7,343 nucleotides of DNA. Origin: DATKZB01 sp035528235. GTDB lineage: Bacteria > Planctomycetota > Phycisphaerae > FEN-1346. Of the stretch, positions 5,961-7,343 are shown piece after piece; position 1 is the first letter of the stretch; every line of letters begins with the position of its first letter. The DNA lies in NCBI GenBank assembly GCA_035528235.1, contig DATKZB010000240.1, forward strand, positions 1 through 7,343. The letters run 5' to 3'. The notes below the pieces were generated by a model that ran no database searches, had not been told where the DNA came from, and saw only the letters and a program-made list of their open reading frames with translations. A program made the translations under genes and the position numbers.

Positions 5961-7076
5961 GTGGGCGAACCGGCGGCACACCTGGCGCGGCGAATGCAGG
6001 GCATCGACGCCTCCGGCATCCGCAAGGTGTTCGACTTGGCGGCGCACCTGGCCGACCCCATCAACCTGAGCATCGGCCAGCCCGATTTCGACGTGCCCGA
6101 CGCCTGCAAGGACCGGGCCATCGAGGCCATCCGGGCCGGCCGGAACCGCTACACGGTCACCCAGGGCGACGCCCCGCTGCGCGAGGCCGTGGCCGAGAGC
6201 CTGCGCCAGGAGTTCGGGACGTTCGACGCGCCGGTGCTCATCACGAGCGGCGTCTCGGGCGGTCTGTTGCTCGCCTTCCTGGCCACCATCAACCCGGGCG
6301 ACGAGGTCCTCATCCCCGACCCGTACTTCGTCATGTACAAGCACCTGGTGAACCTGCTGGGCGGGGTGCCCGTCTTCGTCGACACCTACCCGGACTTCCA
6401 CCTTCGGGCCGACCGCCTGGCGGCCGCCGTCACCGAGCGGACGCGGATGCTGGTCCTGAACAGCCCCGCCAACCCGACGGGGGTGGTCTACACGGAGGCC
6501 GAACTTCGGGCCGCCATCGAGGTGGCCCGGCGGCACAACGTGCTGGTCGTCTCGGACGAGATTTACAACGCCTTCGCGTACGACGGTCCCGCCCCCAGCG
6601 CCTGGCCCCTGTACGACGAGGTGCTGCTGCTGCGCGGGTTCTCGAAGACCTATGCCATGACGGGCTGGCGGCTGGGATACGCCGTCGGGCCGGAGCCGAT
6701 TATCCAGGCCATGACGACTCTCCAGCAGTACACGTTTGTGTGCGCCCCGGCGCCGTTTCAGGCCGCGGGTGTGCTGGCCATCGAGACGGACGTGTCGGCC
6801 CACATCAAGGAGTTTCGCACCCGCCGCAATCTCATTTACGAGGGTCTGCGGGGCCGGTTCAATGTCGAGAAACCCGGCGGGGCGTTCTACATCTTCCCGG
6901 AGGCGCCCGGGGGTTCGGGCACCGACTTCGTGCGCCGGGCCATCGAGGCGGGGGTCCTCGTCATTCCCGGCAACGTCTTCAGCGAGCGCGACACCCACTT
7001 CCGGATCGCCTACGCCGCCGACCGCACGACCATCGAGCGAGGCATCCAGACGCTGAACCGGCTGGCCGGCGGCTGA
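5961..7076 (+). CDS. Class I/II PLP-dependent aminotransferase (aspartate/aromatic aminotransferase-like)
   Basis: A complete 371-residue fold-type I aminotransferase, cytoplasmic, moving an amino group between an amino acid and a 2-oxoacid through pyridoxal phosphate. Landmarks: INLSIGQPDF (34-43) at the substrate channel, the RYTVTQGDAPLREAV motif (63-77), LNSPANPTG (166-174, Asn171 contacting PLP), SDEIY (198-202, Asp199 pairing with the pyridine nitrogen), GFSKTYAMTGWRLGY (226-240) with the Schiff-base Lys229 and phosphate-binding Arg237, and the carboxylate-binding Arg348 in FRIAYA. This is the AspAT subfamily I-gamma pattern, whose members use aspartate, alanine, aromatic amino acids or others; sequence alone does not decide the substrate, so no gene symbol is given. 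The start is GTG 5961 with AAGGAG 6 bases upstream. It lies 121 bases after the small basic protein gene, same strand, with no own promoter recognised; read-through is possible. Confidence 0.93.
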   Translation: MGEPAAHLARRMQGIDASGIRKVFDLAAHLADPINLSIGQPDFDVPDACKDRAIEAIRAGRNRYTVTQGDAPLREAVAESLRQEFGTFDAPVLITSGVSGGLLLAFLATINPGDEVLIPDPYFVMYKHLVNLLGGVPVFVDTYPDFHLRADRLAAAVTERTRMLVLNSPANPTGVVYTEAELRAAIEVARRHNVLVVSDEIYNAFAYDGPAPSAWPLYDEVLLLRGFSKTYAMTGWRLGYAVGPEPIIQAMTTLQQYTFVCAPAPFQAAGVLAIETDVSAHIKEFRTRRNLIYEGLRGRFNVEKPGGAFYIFPEAPGGSGTDFVRRAIEAGVLVIPGNVFSERDTHFRIAYAADRTTIERGIQTLNRLAGG

Positions 7077-7147
7077 CCGGGTAACCCCACAGTTCCAGGG
7101 ATGGCGTTTCGCCCTATCCGAGCCGCAACCGTCAGGGAGCGGGGGTT

Positions 7148-7343
7148 TTAGGGAAGTGCCCACACATCGTACCCCCTTGCGGATGGTGTGTGAAGGTGTT
7201 TCAAGAGGAGTTGGTCGAGGAAGACGGGGGCCAAGAGGGGGAGGAAGGGATGGGCCTTGGGACGTTTGTGGAGGACGAGGTCCCAGGGGGTGCGGTTTTC
7301 CTTGCCGGAGTTTTGCCGCGCGAGATTGAAGTAGAGGTTGTAC
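7148..7343 (-). CDS. C-terminal fragment of a probable integrase/transposase (5' end outside window)
   Basis: Minus-strand frame open from the window edge to TAA at 7150-7148, 64 residues visible. It begins YNLYFNLARQNSGKENRTPW, which fits the tail of DDE integrase-core (rve) transposases, where a Y-N-x-x-R-x-N-x-x-K-x-N-R-T-P-x-E/D motif follows the catalytic Glu. It ends in an aromatic GYDVWALP. The catalytic D, D and E would lie outside the window, so intactness cannot be judged. The local sequence is less GC-rich at third positions than its neighbours, consistent with a mobile element. The 71 bases between the aminotransferase stop and this stop hold only a weak imperfect hairpin; no terminal inverted repeat could be identified without the other end. 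Confidence 0.55.
   Translation of the reverse strand, partial: YNLYFNLARQNSGKENRTPWDLVLHKRPKAHPFLPLLAPVFLDQLLLKHLHTPSARGYDVWALP

Noticed and set aside
7099..7119. Imperfect hairpin after the aminotransferase (GGATGGCG, TTT loop, CGCC-ct-ATCC)
   Set aside because: Two-base bulge and no T-run; too weak to call a terminator.
5673..7163. 496-residue minus-strand ORF opposite the small basic protein and aminotransferase genes
   Set aside because: Spans two well-supported genes and a gap, has no recognisable motif, and reads as low-complexity Arg/Pro/Gly.
7161..7199. Partial inverted repeat CACAC-ATC and GAT-ggt-GTGTG
   Set aside because: Three-base bulge and inside the probable transposase coding frame; most likely coding coincidence.
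1..7343. CRISPR array, tRNA, rRNA, or a defence or biosynthetic cluster
   Set aside because: No spaced repeats, no tRNA-like cloverleaf or rRNA signature noticed, and the gene set shows no coherent defence or biosynthetic system; the lone NYN protein does not make a toxin-antitoxin pair because no small partner gene lies next to it.

Overview
The window is GC-rich bacterial DNA. The best taxonomic clue is a gene at 5504-5839. Its N-terminal half matches the small basic protein conserved across the PVC superphylum (Planctomycetota, Verrucomicrobiota, Chlamydiota, Lentisphaerota). High GC and extracytoplasmic orphan proteins make a planctomycete-like bacterium most likely. This is inferred from protein recognition only; there is no rRNA or other marker here.

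Left block (1-2861, + strand) is a tightly packed run. It holds the end of an unidentified gene, a two-helix membrane protein with a PH-like domain, a lipoprotein zinc peptidase of family M16, and endonuclease IV (nfo). Gaps are 2-10 bases between the last three and no promoter is visible inside, so at least PH-protein, M16 and nfo probably form one transcript.

Middle block (2878-4496, - strand) has an NYN/LabA-like putative RNase gene, convergent with nfo, and further right an orphan secreted protein. The 206-base gap between them carries a good sigma70-type promoter facing the NYN gene. Between that promoter and the NYN start codon lies a perfect 11-bp hairpin with a T-tract. Transcription of the NYN gene therefore has to pass an intrinsic terminator, which suggests attenuation.

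Right block (4696-7076, + strand) starts at a near-consensus promoter (TTGACA, 17 bases, TATAGT). It drives a single-pass membrane protein with a SPOR-like C-terminal domain, then, 4 bases later, the PVC small basic protein. The latter carries an unusual Ala-Pro-Lys tail encoded by 15-bp tandem repeats. After a 121-base gap containing a strong hairpin comes a class I/II PLP aminotransferase. The right edge (7148-7343, - strand) is the C-terminus of a probable integrase/transposase running out of the window.

Most genes are ordinary housekeeping types. The items most worth a second look are the terminator-containing leader of the NYN gene, the tailed PVC signature protein paired with a SPOR-like membrane protein, and the secreted orphan divergent from that pair.
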